NCBI RefSeq assembly: GCF_000814325.1
Contig: NZ_JPHF01000011.1
Coordinates: 1-64,000 of the forward strand
Direction of reading: 5' to 3'
Length of the DNA: 64,000 bases
Source of the DNA: Flavihumibacter sp. ZG627
GTDB lineage: Bacteria > Bacteroidota > Bacteroidia > Chitinophagales > Chitinophagaceae
This document shows, piece by piece, positions 1 to 8,508 of this stretch; the first letter of the stretch is position 1; every line of letters begins with the position of its first letter. Both the position numbers and the translations under genes were made by a program. The notes beneath the pieces are model-generated. The model saw only the letters and a list, made by a program, of their open reading frames with translations, had not been told where the DNA came from and did not search any database.

Positions 1-132
1 CCGGTGGGTATAATCGGGCTGACTGGCATCCAGCGGTGTGGTGATGCGTGACTCGAAGACCATCCCCCCCATATAGTTGGTGGTGGTGGTAATGGTTATA
101 CCGCTTCCTGATTGTTTCCAGCGGACATGCAT
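1..132 (-). pseudogene. Rhs/YD-repeat-like protein fragment, cut by window edge
   Basis: A reverse-strand reading frame runs open from an ATG at 132-130 to the window edge, giving 44 visible codons. It contains four consecutive Thr codons (ACC repeats) followed by NYMGGMVFES. That resembles the (N/D)Y(I/L)GG(M/F)VYE segment found in the middle of Bacteroidota Rhs/YD-repeat proteins, just before the associated core. In-frame extension upstream ends at a TAG at 160-162 without another ATG, so the long N-terminal part of an Rhs protein is missing here. This suggests a decapitated remnant or orphan tip next to the toxin-antitoxin pair. The assignment rests on a short motif, and a genuine small gene start is not excluded. 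Confidence 0.4.
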
Positions 133-162
133 AATGTTGGGTAAAATAAATAATGTAATCTA

Positions 163-552
163 TCAACCAAACAATGAAAGAGTCTCCACTTCAGCAAAAT
201 GTTTGTCGGTAGTAAAAAGCGGGAGATTATATTGTAGCGCCATGGCGGCTATCCAGATATCATTTTCAGGTATAGGTTTACCCTTTTTCATCAAAGCAGC
301 TTTGATGCTACCATACATGTCTGCCGTGGCACCATCCGGATTTAAAATGATACAGTTACTTAAAAAAATTTGTATTCTGTCAATATGCTTAACAGGATCA
401 GTCGATTTATACGCTCCGTAAAATAATTCACCTATTACTATTAACGGTACATATACTTCTGCAATAGCATCCAACTTTATTGAGACAGCATTATTCTCTC
501 GAAACGCGTGTATAATAACGCTGGTATCAAGCAGACATTTACTTCCAGTCAT
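163..552 (-). CDS. PIN-domain ribonuclease toxin (VapC-like)
   Basis: The 129-residue protein has the PIN fold signature. LLDTS near the N-terminus supplies the first acidic residue (Asp9 from the chosen start), a VIGELFYGA segment supplies Glu42, NDIWIAA supplies Asp98 and FTTDKHF supplies Asp116. These four acidic positions form the metal site of VapC-type RNases, which cleave tRNA or other RNA. I chose the ATG at 552; an in-frame GTG at 570 would add six residues. The start lies inside the 3' end of the upstream antitoxin gene (14-nt overlap), the usual toxin-antitoxin arrangement with translational coupling. Catalytic residues look intact, so the toxin is probably functional. Confidence 0.88.
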   Translation of the reverse strand: MTGSKCLLDTSVIIHAFRENNAVSIKLDAIAEVYVPLIVIGELFYGAYKSTDPVKHIDRIQIFLSNCIILNPDGATADMYGSIKAALMKKGKPIPENDIWIAAMALQYNLPLFTTDKHFAEVETLSLFG

Positions 553-772
553 CGGAATGAATTTGCTCACATCCTTCTTCTATATTTTTTTCCAGTTCAT
601 CAGCTTCTTCTTTGGTCCACATTTCGGCAAATGAAGCAAAACTTTTACGACCTACAGCATGCAGTTTACTTTTCGCTATTACGGTTTCAACCTCTGCCAG
701 TACCGCATCATTTTCGATCTTTAATATTTCCTCAATGAGGTATAGTTTTTTTGCTTCTCCAAACATAACCAT
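539..772 (-). CDS. Antitoxin of the PIN toxin
   Basis: This acidic protein of 77 residues lies directly upstream of, and overlaps, the PIN toxin gene. The first half (KLYLIEEILKIENDAVLAEVE) looks helical and resembles a Bacteroidota antitoxin type with an N-terminal helical or DNA-binding part. The C-terminal half is strongly acidic (KEEADELEKNIEEGCEQI) and would be the toxin-wrapping tail. I chose the ATG at 772; the frame also opens with a TTG at 787 and has another ATG at 766. Such antitoxins usually repress their own operon. The function is inferred from position and size rather than from a well-known DNA-binding motif. Confidence 0.75.
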   Translation of the reverse strand: MVMFGEAKKLYLIEEILKIENDAVLAEVETVIAKSKLHAVGRKSFASFAEMWTKEEADELEKNIEEGCEQIHSDDWK

Positions 773-801
773 CTTATTAATTCTCAAATTTACTCTTTTT
801 A

Positions 802-1848
802 TCAGCTTTCTTCCTCATAATACAGCTTATAAAACTTCTGGCCGGTTTGTTCGTCGTAGCCGCGTTCGATGAGGTCGCGGCGGCCGTGGATGTAGATGTG
901 GAAGTTCTTATCGAGTTTGAGGATGCTCTTAAAGACTTTGGCCTGCTTCTTTACCGCTGCAAGATTGATATCGAATGATTCATCGATGGCGTAATTGCGG
1001 TTGCTTTCGAAATTGCGTTTATAGTTCATGAAGGTATCTACCACCTCCGGATGGTGGATCACCTCTTCGGCAAATTCATTCAGGTTGAACTGGTCGCGGG
1101 TTTTGAAATAATCCATTGATTTATTCAGCAGATCTATCTGGTCCGATTTTGAGACATCAAATTTTTCTGCATACTCCTTTTCAATGAAGAGCTTGCAAAG
1201 GCCCAGTGCCTGGTTGGTATGATGATAACTATCGGCAAAGGGCTTCACCTGCAGGAAATCATTCACCCAGTATTGTGCGTCCTGCTGTTTGTTGGTATTA
1301 TCGATGATGCAAACCTTGAAGCCATCGGCCTGGTTGGTGCGGAATACCAGGCAGCCCTTATCGAGTTTATTGATATTGATGCCGTCTTCGGCAGCCACCT
1401 CATATCCCTGGCCATGCTGGAACACTTTGAGATAGGTATCCTTGGTCTCCGATTTAAATATGCCAACAGCACGGACCAACTCACCTTCAAAAGGAATCTT
1501 GTCGAACAATACCACGTAGAGCTCACCTTCCTTAACCCGGGCATGGGTCGATTTATTATAGAGTAGTTGTGCAAGGAAAACGGATTCGCGGTGAAAGTTG
1601 CTGCTGTCTTCAAAAATATTGACAACATAATGGTAGACCTCATTCATGGCAATATCACTGATATGCGTAAAATGATAGTGCTCATTTTCATTAAAGGGAT
1701 TGAGGAAATATCGGGTAAGAAGTGCTCTTACGATATCATCATTTAAAGTGAGGGGATTGGCGGAGATCTTTAACTCTTCTCCCCTGGTTGGATTACCTAC
1801 TTTATGTACAATTGCTTTCTCGAGAATAACAGCATCAATTCCGGTCAT
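802..1848 (-). CDS. NdpA/YejK-like nucleoid-associated protein
   Basis: The 348-residue protein matches the 37-kDa nucleoid-associated family (YejK/NdpA of Enterobacteria, about 335 residues). It is a cytoplasmic DNA-associated protein whose exact role is poorly defined even in well-studied species. Family features visible here are an N-terminal block with HVGN-like (HKVGNPTRG) and FTHISDI segments, a central region with SETKDTYLKV and the conserved DGININKLDKGCLVF stretch, and a charged C-terminal half. No signal peptide or membrane segment is present. Its ATG overlaps the stop of the upstream gene by four bases (ATGA), so the two are probably co-translated. Confidence 0.85.
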   Translation of the reverse strand: MTGIDAVILEKAIVHKVGNPTRGEELKISANPLTLNDDIVRALLTRYFLNPFNENEHYHFTHISDIAMNEVYHYVVNIFEDSSNFHRESVFLAQLLYNKSTHARVKEGELYVVLFDKIPFEGELVRAVGIFKSETKDTYLKVFQHGQGYEVAAEDGININKLDKGCLVFRTNQADGFKVCIIDNTNKQQDAQYWVNDFLQVKPFADSYHHTNQALGLCKLFIEKEYAEKFDVSKSDQIDLLNKSMDYFKTRDQFNLNEFAEEVIHHPEVVDTFMNYKRNFESNRNYAIDESFDINLAAVKKQAKVFKSILKLDKNFHIYIHGRRDLIERGYDEQTGQKFYKLYYEEES

Positions 1849-2399
1849 GGGCCAAAGATAGGGCCTTTGCGATCTTTTTCCAGTAAGGGGCGGTTGGCGA
1901 GGAGCTCGCGGTAGCGGCCTTTAAAACGGTTCAGTGCATTCCACTCACTCATGGTACCCGTCTCATGATCGGGATTGCCCATGGTAACATATTGGCGACG
2001 CGCATCGCCCTGGAAAAATCCCACTTCTCCCCAGAGTATCCGATCATCATCGAGGTGTGGATTCAGAATGGCATACTGCTCCATGCAAACAACATGATCG
2101 CGGTCGAGATAATACACTTCGATATATTCAGTGGAGTCAACAAAATAATGAACTTCAAAAATTATAACGCGACCATTATGCAATGTATAATGCCAGGTCT
2201 CCCTGACGGAGCGATCATTCTTGGTGAACTTATTGATATGGAAAGTTTGCTGTGAAAGCAGGGAGAGGCTATCGGCAAGATGCACCACCTCATCAATTCT
2301 CGAACGCCAGTCGAACCGCTGTCCGCTGGCTTTTTGCGTGAGTACCAGGCCCACCAACATCGTCATCCATCCCACAAACAGGCGCTTCATTTTCTGCAT
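1845..2399 (-). CDS. Secreted hypothetical protein
   Basis: The 184-residue protein starts with a typical signal peptide: a basic MQKMKR, a hydrophobic stretch around residues 7-21, and likely cleavage after ASGQ near residue 27. The remainder is polar, rich in Asp, Arg and Tyr, without cysteine pairs or an obvious enzyme motif. A second Met at codon 4 is an equally possible start. The gene overlaps the start of the NdpA-like gene by four bases and so probably forms a two-gene operon with it, an odd pairing of an exported and a nucleoid protein. I do not recognise the family. Confidence 0.65.
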   Translation of the reverse strand: MQKMKRLFVGWMTMLVGLVLTQKASGQRFDWRSRIDEVVHLADSLSLLSQQTFHINKFTKNDRSVRETWHYTLHNGRVIIFEVHYFVDSTEYIEVYYLDRDHVVCMEQYAILNPHLDDDRILWGEVGFFQGDARRQYVTMGNPDHETGTMSEWNALNRFKGRYRELLANRPLLEKDRKGPIFGP

Positions 2400-2475
2400 G
2401 TTTTATGATCCCGCTGAATCGTATCAAAATTTACGAAATAATTTGATAAGCCGGGCCGGGACGCCATGGGAAAAT

Positions 2476-2964
2476 CTATTTCATCCTTGCCCATACGATG
2501 AAGTCGGTCTGGGGGATATTTTCCACTCCCAGTGCCCGAAGCATATTGACCAGTTGTCCGCGGTGGTAGCTACCATGACTGAAGATGTGCAATAATACAT
2601 GTGCGATGGGTTGTTCGAAGGGAATGCCTTTCCAGTTCACATATTTGAGGGTAGCATTTAACTGTGATTCTTCCTGGTCGGCGATCCATTTGATCAGTTG
2701 TTCATTCTGCACCAGCAGTTGTCCAAGGGCTTCGGCGATATCTCCTTCAAAAGCAGGGAAGGGTCCGGTATCGGGCTCCTTCTTCAGGCGGTTCCACCAG
2801 GCTCTGTCGGCATCCCATATATGGGTAAGCGTTTTATGGAGTGAAGGAAAACTGACTGGAATTTCGCGGGTCCAGAGTGCGGAATCCTGTTCTGCTATTT
2901 TTTGTCCCAGCAATTGATTGGCCCAATGGTGGTAAGTTGCGTAATCCTGGAGGAGCTGCTTCAT
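2476..2964 (-). CDS. DinB-family four-helix metalloprotein
   Basis: The 162-residue protein has the DinB/YfiT layout of a four-helix bundle with a three-histidine metal site. His48 lies in THIWDADR and is followed by a Trp-rich segment, and His130 and His134 lie in a C-terminal HIFSHGSYHRGQ helix. The HxxxH spacing and the following RGQ are characteristic. Members include thiol-dependent S-transferases and detoxification enzymes, but the substrate cannot be told from sequence. It ends the reverse-strand block at the left and is divergent from the transsulfuration gene, with 47 bp between start codons. Confidence 0.9.
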   Translation of the reverse strand: MKQLLQDYATYHHWANQLLGQKIAEQDSALWTREIPVSFPSLHKTLTHIWDADRAWWNRLKKEPDTGPFPAFEGDIAEALGQLLVQNEQLIKWIADQEESQLNATLKYVNWKGIPFEQPIAHVLLHIFSHGSYHRGQLVNMLRALGVENIPQTDFIVWARMK

Positions 2965-2974
2965 TGATTTCGAT

Positions 2975-2982
2975 TAAATTTG
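2975..2982 (+). promoter_or_regulatory. Bacteroidota-type -7 box TAAATTTG
   Basis: TAAATTTG matches the TAnnTTTG -7 element and ends 29 nt before the ATG of the transsulfuration gene. No convincing -33 TTTG lies at the expected distance. Confidence 0.4.
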
Positions 2983-3011
2983 GCGAACACTAAATTAAAG
3001 AACCCAGCGCA

Positions 3012-4241
3012 ATGGTCAACAAAGATATTCAATTGAAAGGCAAAGGAACGGTAGCAGTACATGGCGGAAATGAACCCGATCCAAATTATGCCCACCTCAC
3101 CCCGATCTATGCGAGCTCCACATTTTATTTCGATACGGCAGAACAGGGCATGGAAAGATTTGCTGGTGAGGATAAGACGAGGATCTATAGCCGGTGGGGC
3201 AATCCATCTTTTAAAGTGGCGGAGCAAAAGATCGCGGCCCTGGAAGCGCATGGCATTACCGGAGCTGATGGCAAACCATTGCAACTTAAGGCACTGCTAC
3301 ATGCAAGCGGACAGGCGGCCATGGCAACCATGTTTCTCAGTAATTTGTCGGCGGGCGATAAGGTGTTGACGCATTATTCTTTGTATGGTGGCACCCAGGA
3401 GTTGCTCACCAAAGTGCTTGCTGAAAATAATATCGAAACTGTTATCACCGACCTGCGTGACCCTGAACTGGCCGCGGCTGCCATCAAAGCTGATAAGGCG
3501 ATAAAGCTTGTGCATATAGAAACGCCGGCCAATCCAACGCTGCAATGTGTTGACCTTGAAATGATATCTGGCATCGCAAAGCAACATCAACTACTGGTGA
3601 CCGTTGACAATACATTTGCTACGCCTTACCTGCAACAGCCTTTCCGTTATGATGTGGATTATGTTTTTCATTCAACCACTAAATTCCTGAATGGTCATGG
3701 CACTGCCATTGGTGGTGTTCTATTGGGAAAGGATCTTGAAAAAATGAATAGCAGGGTCTGGAAATGGTATGTATTGCTGGGTGGCAATTCCAATCCTTTC
3801 GATGCCTTCATGCTAACGCAGGGTATGCGCACGCTGGAGCTGCGGATGGAGCGGCACTGCAGTAATGCCATGGCGGTAGCGCAACACCTGGATAAACACG
3901 CCGCCATTGAGCAGGTGCTGTATACAGGGCTGCCATCCCACCCCGACCATGCTGTCGCCATGAAACAGATGAAGCACCCGGGCGGTATGCTGAGCTTTGA
4001 AGTGAAGGGAGGTGTAGAAGCAGGAAAAAGATTTATCAACCGGCTGCAGATCTGTACAAGGGCTGTTTCACTTGGAACGGTTGATACGCTTATCTCCCAC
4101 CCTGCATCTATGTCGCACGCGGGCATCCCAAAAGCAGAAAGAGAAAAATACGGCATTACGGATGGACTGATAAGGATGAGTGTGGGCATTGAAAATATCG
4201 AGGACATTATCACGGACCTTGATAATGCACTTCAGTCATAA
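3012..4241 (+). CDS. Cys/Met-metabolism PLP enzyme (cystathionine gamma-lyase/synthase type)
   Basis: The 409-residue protein is a fold-type I PLP enzyme of the transsulfuration family. The Schiff-base lysine is Lys224 in HSTTKFLNGHG, Asp199 in TVDNTFATP should hold the pyridine nitrogen, and SRWGNPS near residue 60 is the cofactor-phosphate loop contributed by the neighbouring subunit. The LYGGTQE segment has Gly where bacterial methionine gamma-lyases carry their characteristic active-site Cys. That makes cystathionine gamma-lyase, cystathionine gamma-synthase or an O-acylhomoserine enzyme more likely than a true methionine gamma-lyase. With the cystathionine beta-synthase at 15855 it could run reverse transsulfuration. 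The exact reaction is not settled by sequence. Confidence 0.9.
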   Translation: MVNKDIQLKGKGTVAVHGGNEPDPNYAHLTPIYASSTFYFDTAEQGMERFAGEDKTRIYSRWGNPSFKVAEQKIAALEAHGITGADGKPLQLKALLHASGQAAMATMFLSNLSAGDKVLTHYSLYGGTQELLTKVLAENNIETVITDLRDPELAAAAIKADKAIKLVHIETPANPTLQCVDLEMISGIAKQHQLLVTVDNTFATPYLQQPFRYDVDYVFHSTTKFLNGHGTAIGGVLLGKDLEKMNSRVWKWYVLLGGNSNPFDAFMLTQGMRTLELRMERHCSNAMAVAQHLDKHAAIEQVLYTGLPSHPDHAVAMKQMKHPGGMLSFEVKGGVEAGKRFINRLQICTRAVSLGTVDTLISHPASMSHAGIPKAEREKYGITDGLIRMSVGIENIEDIITDLDNALQS

Positions 4242-4266
4242 AAAGAACCAAACCAAAACCATTGAT

Positions 4267-6063
4267 ATGAAAAAAATCATGACGGCAATTCTTTGCCTTA
4301 TCGGCACAGGATTGTTTGCGCAGGGCACAACTGATCCCCGCTTAAAAGGACTCGACACCTTAGTGAAACGAATACTGAAGGACTGGTATGCTCCTGGGGT
4401 GAGCATTGCCGTTGTAGAGAAGAATAAGGTAGTATATGCAGGAGGTTTTGGATTTCGTGACCTGGAGAAAAAATTACCGGTAACCGGCAATACGCTCTTT
4501 GCCATAGGATCCTGCACCAAAGCCTTCACAGCCTCCCTGCTGGGGATGCTGGAAAAAGAAGGGAAGCTGGAGCTCGACAAGCCCGCTACGCAATACCTCC
4601 CTGAATTAGGATTTCACAATGAGTACCTGAACAATCATGTTACGCTGCGGGATATGATGACGCATCGCACGGGACTTCCAAGGCATGATATGAGTTGGTA
4701 TGGATCGTCGGCCAGCAGGATGGAATTACTTAAAAGGATAAAATACCAGGAGCCGAGTAAGGAATTAAGGCAATCATTCCAGTATAATAATTTCATGTTC
4801 CTGGCGCAGGGTATGGTAGCAGAAAAGCTTACCGGCAAAAGCTGGGAGCAGAATATACGTGAGCGTATTTTGCAGCCACTTGAAATGAGCACTACCAATT
4901 TTTCAGTTAAGGATATGGAGAAGTCTGCCGACCGCTCCCCTGCTTTCACGGTAAAGAAGGATTCTATTATTTCGGTTATACCATACCGCAATATAGATGC
5001 TATTGGTCCGGCGGGTTCTATCAACAGCTCTGCCAATGATATGGCCAAATGGCTGATCACCTGGATCAATGGAGGTAAGTACAAAGGCAAGGAAATTATT
5101 CCAGCCGGCTATGTATCGCAGGCCATTTCACAGCAGATGGCATTGGACGGAGGCGGGCTGCCACCGGCATTACATCCTGATATACATATGGAGGCATATG
5201 GACTAGGTTGGTTCCTCAGTTCTTACCGCGGCCATTACCGCGTTGAGCATGGTGGAGGAATAGATGGCTTTATCACCAGCACGGGCTTTTTCCCAACAGA
5301 TAGCATTGGAATATTTGTGGTATCGAGCAATGGCAATGTAACAGCGCTGGTGCGGAATTATATTGCCGACAGGATGCTGAAGTTACCTAACCGAAACTGG
5401 AACCAGTTGCAACTTGATGCCCGTGCAAAAGGCAGGGCCGCTGCTGCTGCAACGAAGAAAACCAATAGTGACAGTCTGCTCCGGAAGTCCAATGCCAAAG
5501 CCCTTCATGCAAAGGCGGACTATGCAGGTAAATATGAAAATCCGGGTTATGGAACGGCGACTGTGAAACTTGAAAGAGATACGTTATGGCTCGATTACAA
5601 TTCAGGTGGTAAGCAGACCAGTTATCTCGAGCACTACCATTTTGATGTGTATAAGGTACGTGACATGGAGAACCCTGATGATAATGCTACAAGGATCAAG
5701 TTCAATACTAATTATGGTGGTGAGATAGAATCCTTTGATGTTGCATTGGAACAGGGCGTGAAGGAAATTGTATTCAGGCGGGAGGCGCCGGCGATGGAAA
5801 TTTCGAAGGCGGAGCTACAGAAATATTTAGGCGAATATCAATTGCCGGGGATCCTTGCAAACGTTTACCTGCGGGGAGAAAATACGCTGATGCTTTTAGT
5901 GCCGGGGCAACCAGATTACGAGCTGGTGCCGGTAAAAAAAGATCTGTTCAAGATCAAGGCGCTGGAAGGATTTAATATCCAGTTTGATCTGAATGATAAG
6001 GGCGAAGTAACCAGTATGAATGCCATCCAGCCGAACGGCGTTTTCAAGGCACCAAAGAAATAA
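4267..6063 (+). CDS. Secreted serine hydrolase, beta-lactamase/class C PBP fold
   Basis: The 598-residue protein begins with a signal peptide ending in LFAQ near residue 19. The beta-lactamase-type domain spans roughly residues 28-380, with Ser82-x-x-Lys85 (SCTK) as the nucleophile motif, Tyr173-Asn-Asn175 as the YxN motif, and HGGGIDGF as the third-box equivalent. The C-terminal 200 residues form two similar beta-rich segments of the kind often attached to such hydrolases. This family holds D-aminopeptidases, esterases and PBP-like proteins, and a real beta-lactamase is less likely. The frame is open upstream to 4180, but the ATG at 4267 gives a clean signal peptide and is preferred. It follows the transsulfuration gene by 25 bp. 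Confidence 0.88.
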   Translation: MKKIMTAILCLIGTGLFAQGTTDPRLKGLDTLVKRILKDWYAPGVSIAVVEKNKVVYAGGFGFRDLEKKLPVTGNTLFAIGSCTKAFTASLLGMLEKEGKLELDKPATQYLPELGFHNEYLNNHVTLRDMMTHRTGLPRHDMSWYGSSASRMELLKRIKYQEPSKELRQSFQYNNFMFLAQGMVAEKLTGKSWEQNIRERILQPLEMSTTNFSVKDMEKSADRSPAFTVKKDSIISVIPYRNIDAIGPAGSINSSANDMAKWLITWINGGKYKGKEIIPAGYVSQAISQQMALDGGGLPPALHPDIHMEAYGLGWFLSSYRGHYRVEHGGGIDGFITSTGFFPTDSIGIFVVSSNGNVTALVRNYIADRMLKLPNRNWNQLQLDARAKGRAAAAATKKTNSDSLLRKSNAKALHAKADYAGKYENPGYGTATVKLERDTLWLDYNSGGKQTSYLEHYHFDVYKVRDMENPDDNATRIKFNTNYGGEIESFDVALEQGVKEIVFRREAPAMEISKAELQKYLGEYQLPGILANVYLRGENTLMLLVPGQPDYELVPVKKDLFKIKALEGFNIQFDLNDKGEVTSMNAIQPNGVFKAPKK

Positions 6064-6069
6064 ATACCA

Positions 6070-6519
6070 ATGATAAAGATCCGCAATGCCACAGCCGCAG
6101 ACTGTGCGCGTTTACTTGAGCTGATAAAAGAACTGGCAACCTATGAAAAAGCGCCGCAGGAAGTGACGGTGAGCCTTGAGCATTTTACGGAGAGCGGGTT
6201 TGGAGAAAACCCGGTGTGGTGGGCCTTTGTGGCGGAGGAAGATAATATAGTGCAGGGCTTTGCACTTTACTATATCCGTTACAGTACATGGAAGGGGCAA
6301 CGAATGTACCTGGAAGATATACTCGTGACCGAGGCCATGCGTGGACGCGGACTGGGGAAGCTACTGTTTGACAAACTCATTGAAGAAGCAAAGCTTAAGG
6401 GCTTCAATGGTATTGTGTGGCAGGTGCTGGAATGGAATGAGCCCGCGATCAATTTTTATAAGAAATACGGGGCGCATTTTGATGCCGAGTGGATCAATTG
6501 CTCGTTGGAAATAAATTGA
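6070..6519 (+). CDS. GNAT acetyltransferase, diamine/thialysine type (SSAT-like)
   Basis: The 149-residue single-domain GNAT protein has the acetyl-CoA loop RGRGLGK at about residues 93-99. The order of conserved blocks (LIKELATYE, then ESGFGENP, FALYY..Y..WKG, YLED, and EWNEPAINFYKKYGA) follows that of human spermidine/spermine and thialysine N-acetyltransferases. That points to a small amine such as a polyamine or thialysine as acceptor, although bacterial members are sometimes promiscuous. The start is six bases after the hydrolase stop, so it is probably co-transcribed with it. Confidence 0.88.
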   Translation: MIKIRNATAADCARLLELIKELATYEKAPQEVTVSLEHFTESGFGENPVWWAFVAEEDNIVQGFALYYIRYSTWKGQRMYLEDILVTEAMRGRGLGKLLFDKLIEEAKLKGFNGIVWQVLEWNEPAINFYKKYGAHFDAEWINCSLEIN

Positions 6520-6524
6520 TCATA

Positions 6525-7415
6525 CTAACTAACACCATCAACCGATACAGACTTATCGATTTTCAGGATCAGTCCCTGTAAAACTTTTCCTGGTCCAGAT
6601 TCCGTGAAGGTGGAAGCACCATCGGCAATCATCGACTGAACAGATTGCGTCCACCGCACGGCACCTGTAAGTTGTTCGATAAGGTTATGTTTGATCTCAT
6701 CTTTATCGAGCACCGCGCGGGCAACCACATTCTGGTAAACGGCGCAGGAAGGCTGCTGAAATTTGGTGGCTTCAATAGCAGCTTTGAGTTCTTCTTTTGC
6801 GGGCGCCATGAGTGGGGAATGGAAAGCGCCGCCAACCGGCAACACCAGGGCTCTTTTGGCACCGGCAGCTTTCATTCGTTCACAGGCGATATCAATGCCT
6901 TTGACCGTTCCGCTGATGACCAGCTGGCCGGGACAATTATAATTGGCGGGTACAACAATTTCACCGGTTTCTTCCTGCACCTGGCGACAAACCTCTTCCA
7001 CTTTTTCATCGGCGAGGGCAAGAACTGCTGCCATGGTAGAAGGTTGTATATCGCAGGCTTTCTGCATGGCGATGGCGCGAAGGGAAACCAGTTTGAGGGC
7101 GTCTTCAAAAGTTAGGGTGCCATTGGCAACGAGGGCGGAGAATTCACCCAGTGAATGGCCTGCAACCATATCGGGTTTTGCATGGCCTATACCCCGGTAA
7201 GCAATAACCGAATGCAGGAAAACTGCGGGCTGCGTAACGTTGGTCTGGCGAAGTTCTTCTTCCGTACCGTTAAACATTATATCAGAGATCCGAAATGAGA
7301 GGAGTTCGTTAGCCTGTTCAAATATTCTCTTGGCAAATGCACTGTTCTCATAATGCTCTTTTCCCATCCCCGGGAACTGGGAACCCTGACCGGGAAAAAC
7401 AAAAGCATGCTTCAT
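6525..7415 (-). CDS. fabD: Malonyl-CoA:ACP transacylase
   Basis: The 296-residue protein carries the FabD signatures. These are the oxyanion-loop FPGQGSQ at residues 7-13, the nucleophile Ser88 in GHSLGE, Arg113 in LVSLRAIAM (which grips the malonyl carboxylate) and the catalytic His199 in GGAFHSPLM. It moves malonyl groups from CoA to acyl carrier protein to feed fatty-acid elongation. The gene is the third in a reverse-strand row after the PTPS-like gene and folE, 41 bp downstream of folE. It also has its own -7 box, so it can probably be transcribed separately. Length and motifs are normal. Confidence 0.96.
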   Translation of the reverse strand: MKHAFVFPGQGSQFPGMGKEHYENSAFAKRIFEQANELLSFRISDIMFNGTEEELRQTNVTQPAVFLHSVIAYRGIGHAKPDMVAGHSLGEFSALVANGTLTFEDALKLVSLRAIAMQKACDIQPSTMAAVLALADEKVEEVCRQVQEETGEIVVPANYNCPGQLVISGTVKGIDIACERMKAAGAKRALVLPVGGAFHSPLMAPAKEELKAAIEATKFQQPSCAVYQNVVARAVLDKDEIKHNLIEQLTGAVRWTQSVQSMIADGASTFTESGPGKVLQGLILKIDKSVSVDGVS

Positions 7416-7434
7416 AATTATCCTTGTTAGGCGG

Positions 7435-7442
7435 CAAATATA
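7435..7442 (-). promoter_or_regulatory. -7 box TATATTTG for fabD
   Basis: On the reverse strand TATATTTG lies in the folE-fabD spacer, 19 nt before the fabD ATG. It matches the Bacteroidota TAnnTTTG element exactly. No clear -33 element is seen. Confidence 0.5.
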
Positions 7443-7456
7443 GTTATTAAGAAGTA

Positions 7457-8053
7457 CTAACTAAGCCTCGAGGAGATCAGTTTGGTGAACTCACTTCTTG
7501 TTTCATTCTTCTCAAATTCACCCCAGAATGCGGAGGTGGTAGTAACGGAGTTCTGCTTCTGTACGCCCCGCATCATCATGCATAGATGCTTGGCTTCAAT
7601 TACCACGGCAACGCCTATTGGATTAAGAGATTCTTTAATAGCGGTAAGAATTTGCTGGGTGAGTCTTTCCTGCACCTGCAGGCGCCTGCTGTAAACATCC
7701 ACCACGCGGGCGATCTTGCTGAGGCCGGTGATATAGCCGTTAGGGATATACGCAATATGTGCCTTGCCAAAGAAGGGCAGCATGTGATGTTCGCACATGC
7801 TGAAAAGTTCTATATCCTTCACGATGATCATCTCACTAACATCTTCATGAAATTTTGCCGATTCAAGAATTGCCTTTGCGTCCATCTGGTATCCCTGGGT
7901 GAGATATTGCATGGCCTTGGCAACACGCTCCGGTGTTTTCTGCAATCCCTCCCTGTCAGGATTCTCTCCTAAGAGTTCAAGTGATTCGCGATAATTCTCG
8001 ATCAGTCCCGACGTGATCTTGTCCTCGTATTGTTCAACCTTATGATATGCCAT
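7457..8053 (-). CDS. folE: GTP cyclohydrolase I
   Basis: The 198-residue protein contains the zinc site of type I GTP cyclohydrolase: Cys87 and His90 in [10 protein letters not shown] and Cys158 in KHLCMMMRG. The [15 protein letters not shown] block and QVQERLT also match the family. It converts GTP to 7,8-dihydroneopterin triphosphate, the entry to folate, queuosine and biopterin-type cofactors. It lies 38 bp downstream of a PTPS-family gene whose substrate is exactly this product, so the pair most likely supplies a pterin or deazaguanine branch in addition to folate. Confidence 0.97.
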   Translation of the reverse strand: MAYHKVEQYEDKITSGLIENYRESLELLGENPDREGLQKTPERVAKAMQYLTQGYQMDAKAILESAKFHEDVSEMIIVKDIELFSMCEHHMLPFFGKAHIAYIPNGYITGLSKIARVVDVYSRRLQVQERLTQQILTAIKESLNPIGVAVVIEAKHLCMMMRGVQKQNSVTTTSAFWGEFEKNETRSEFTKLISSRLS

Positions 8054-8091
8054 CTTCCGTGTTTTATAATTAAATATGATCAGCCAATATT

Positions 8092-8508
8092 TTAAGAAGC
8101 AGGGTACTCAACAAAATTCCGTTCTGTTTCATAGAGCCTTATCATCAGGTCGTGCTGTGCATCAATATGCGGCCGAAGCAGATCATAGATAACAATCGCG
8201 ATGTTTTCAGCTGTTGGATTTAACTGGCTGAATTCAACCGTATCGAGATTGAGATTCTTATGATCGAAGCGTTCGATGATAACAGCATGAATAAGGTCCG
8301 AGAGATGTTTCATATCCATCACATAACCAGTATCCTTATCCGGAATACCGGTCACCTTAACTTCGAGGTTATAGTTATGTCCATGGTAATTGGGGTAACT
8401 GCATTTACCGAACATCTCCAGGTTCCTGGCTTCGTCCCAACCAGCATGGTAGAGTCTGTGTGCTGCATTAAAATGTTCCTTCCGGAAAACGGCTACTTTA
8501 TTTCCCAT
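8092..8508 (-). CDS. 6-pyruvoyl-tetrahydropterin synthase family enzyme (PTPS/QueD)
   Basis: The 138-residue protein has zinc ligands His17, His42 and His44 (AAHRLY and YHGHNY) and a catalytic Cys36. The spacing is Cys-x5-His-Gly-His, as in mammalian PTPS (FGKC..PN.HGHNY), rather than the Cys-x3-His-Gly-His of E. coli Que[16 protein letters not shown] and [10 protein letters not shown] also align with animal PTPS. The enzyme therefore probably converts dihydroneopterin triphosphate to 6-pyruvoyl-tetrahydropterin and/or 6-carboxytetrahydropterin; members of this group can be promiscuous. folE follows directly downstream and supplies the substrate. Queuosine synthesis remains a real alternative role. 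Confidence 0.92.
   Translation of the reverse strand: MGNKVAVFRKEHFNAAHRLYHAGWDEARNLEMFGKCSYPNYHGHNYNLEVKVTGIPDKDTGYVMDMKHLSDLIHAVIIERFDHKNLNLDTVEFSQLNPTAENIAIVIYDLLRPHIDAQHDLMIRLYETERNFVEYPAS

Noticed and set aside
78-95. Short GGT simple repeat as a CRISPR or microsatellite
   Set aside because: It merely encodes the Thr run of the Rhs-like fragment; no spacers or longer repeats occur.
4180-4266. Upstream extension of the serine hydrolase frame
   Set aside because: It would place a basic 29-residue stretch ahead of a clean signal peptide and overlap the previous gene; the ATG at 4267 is better.
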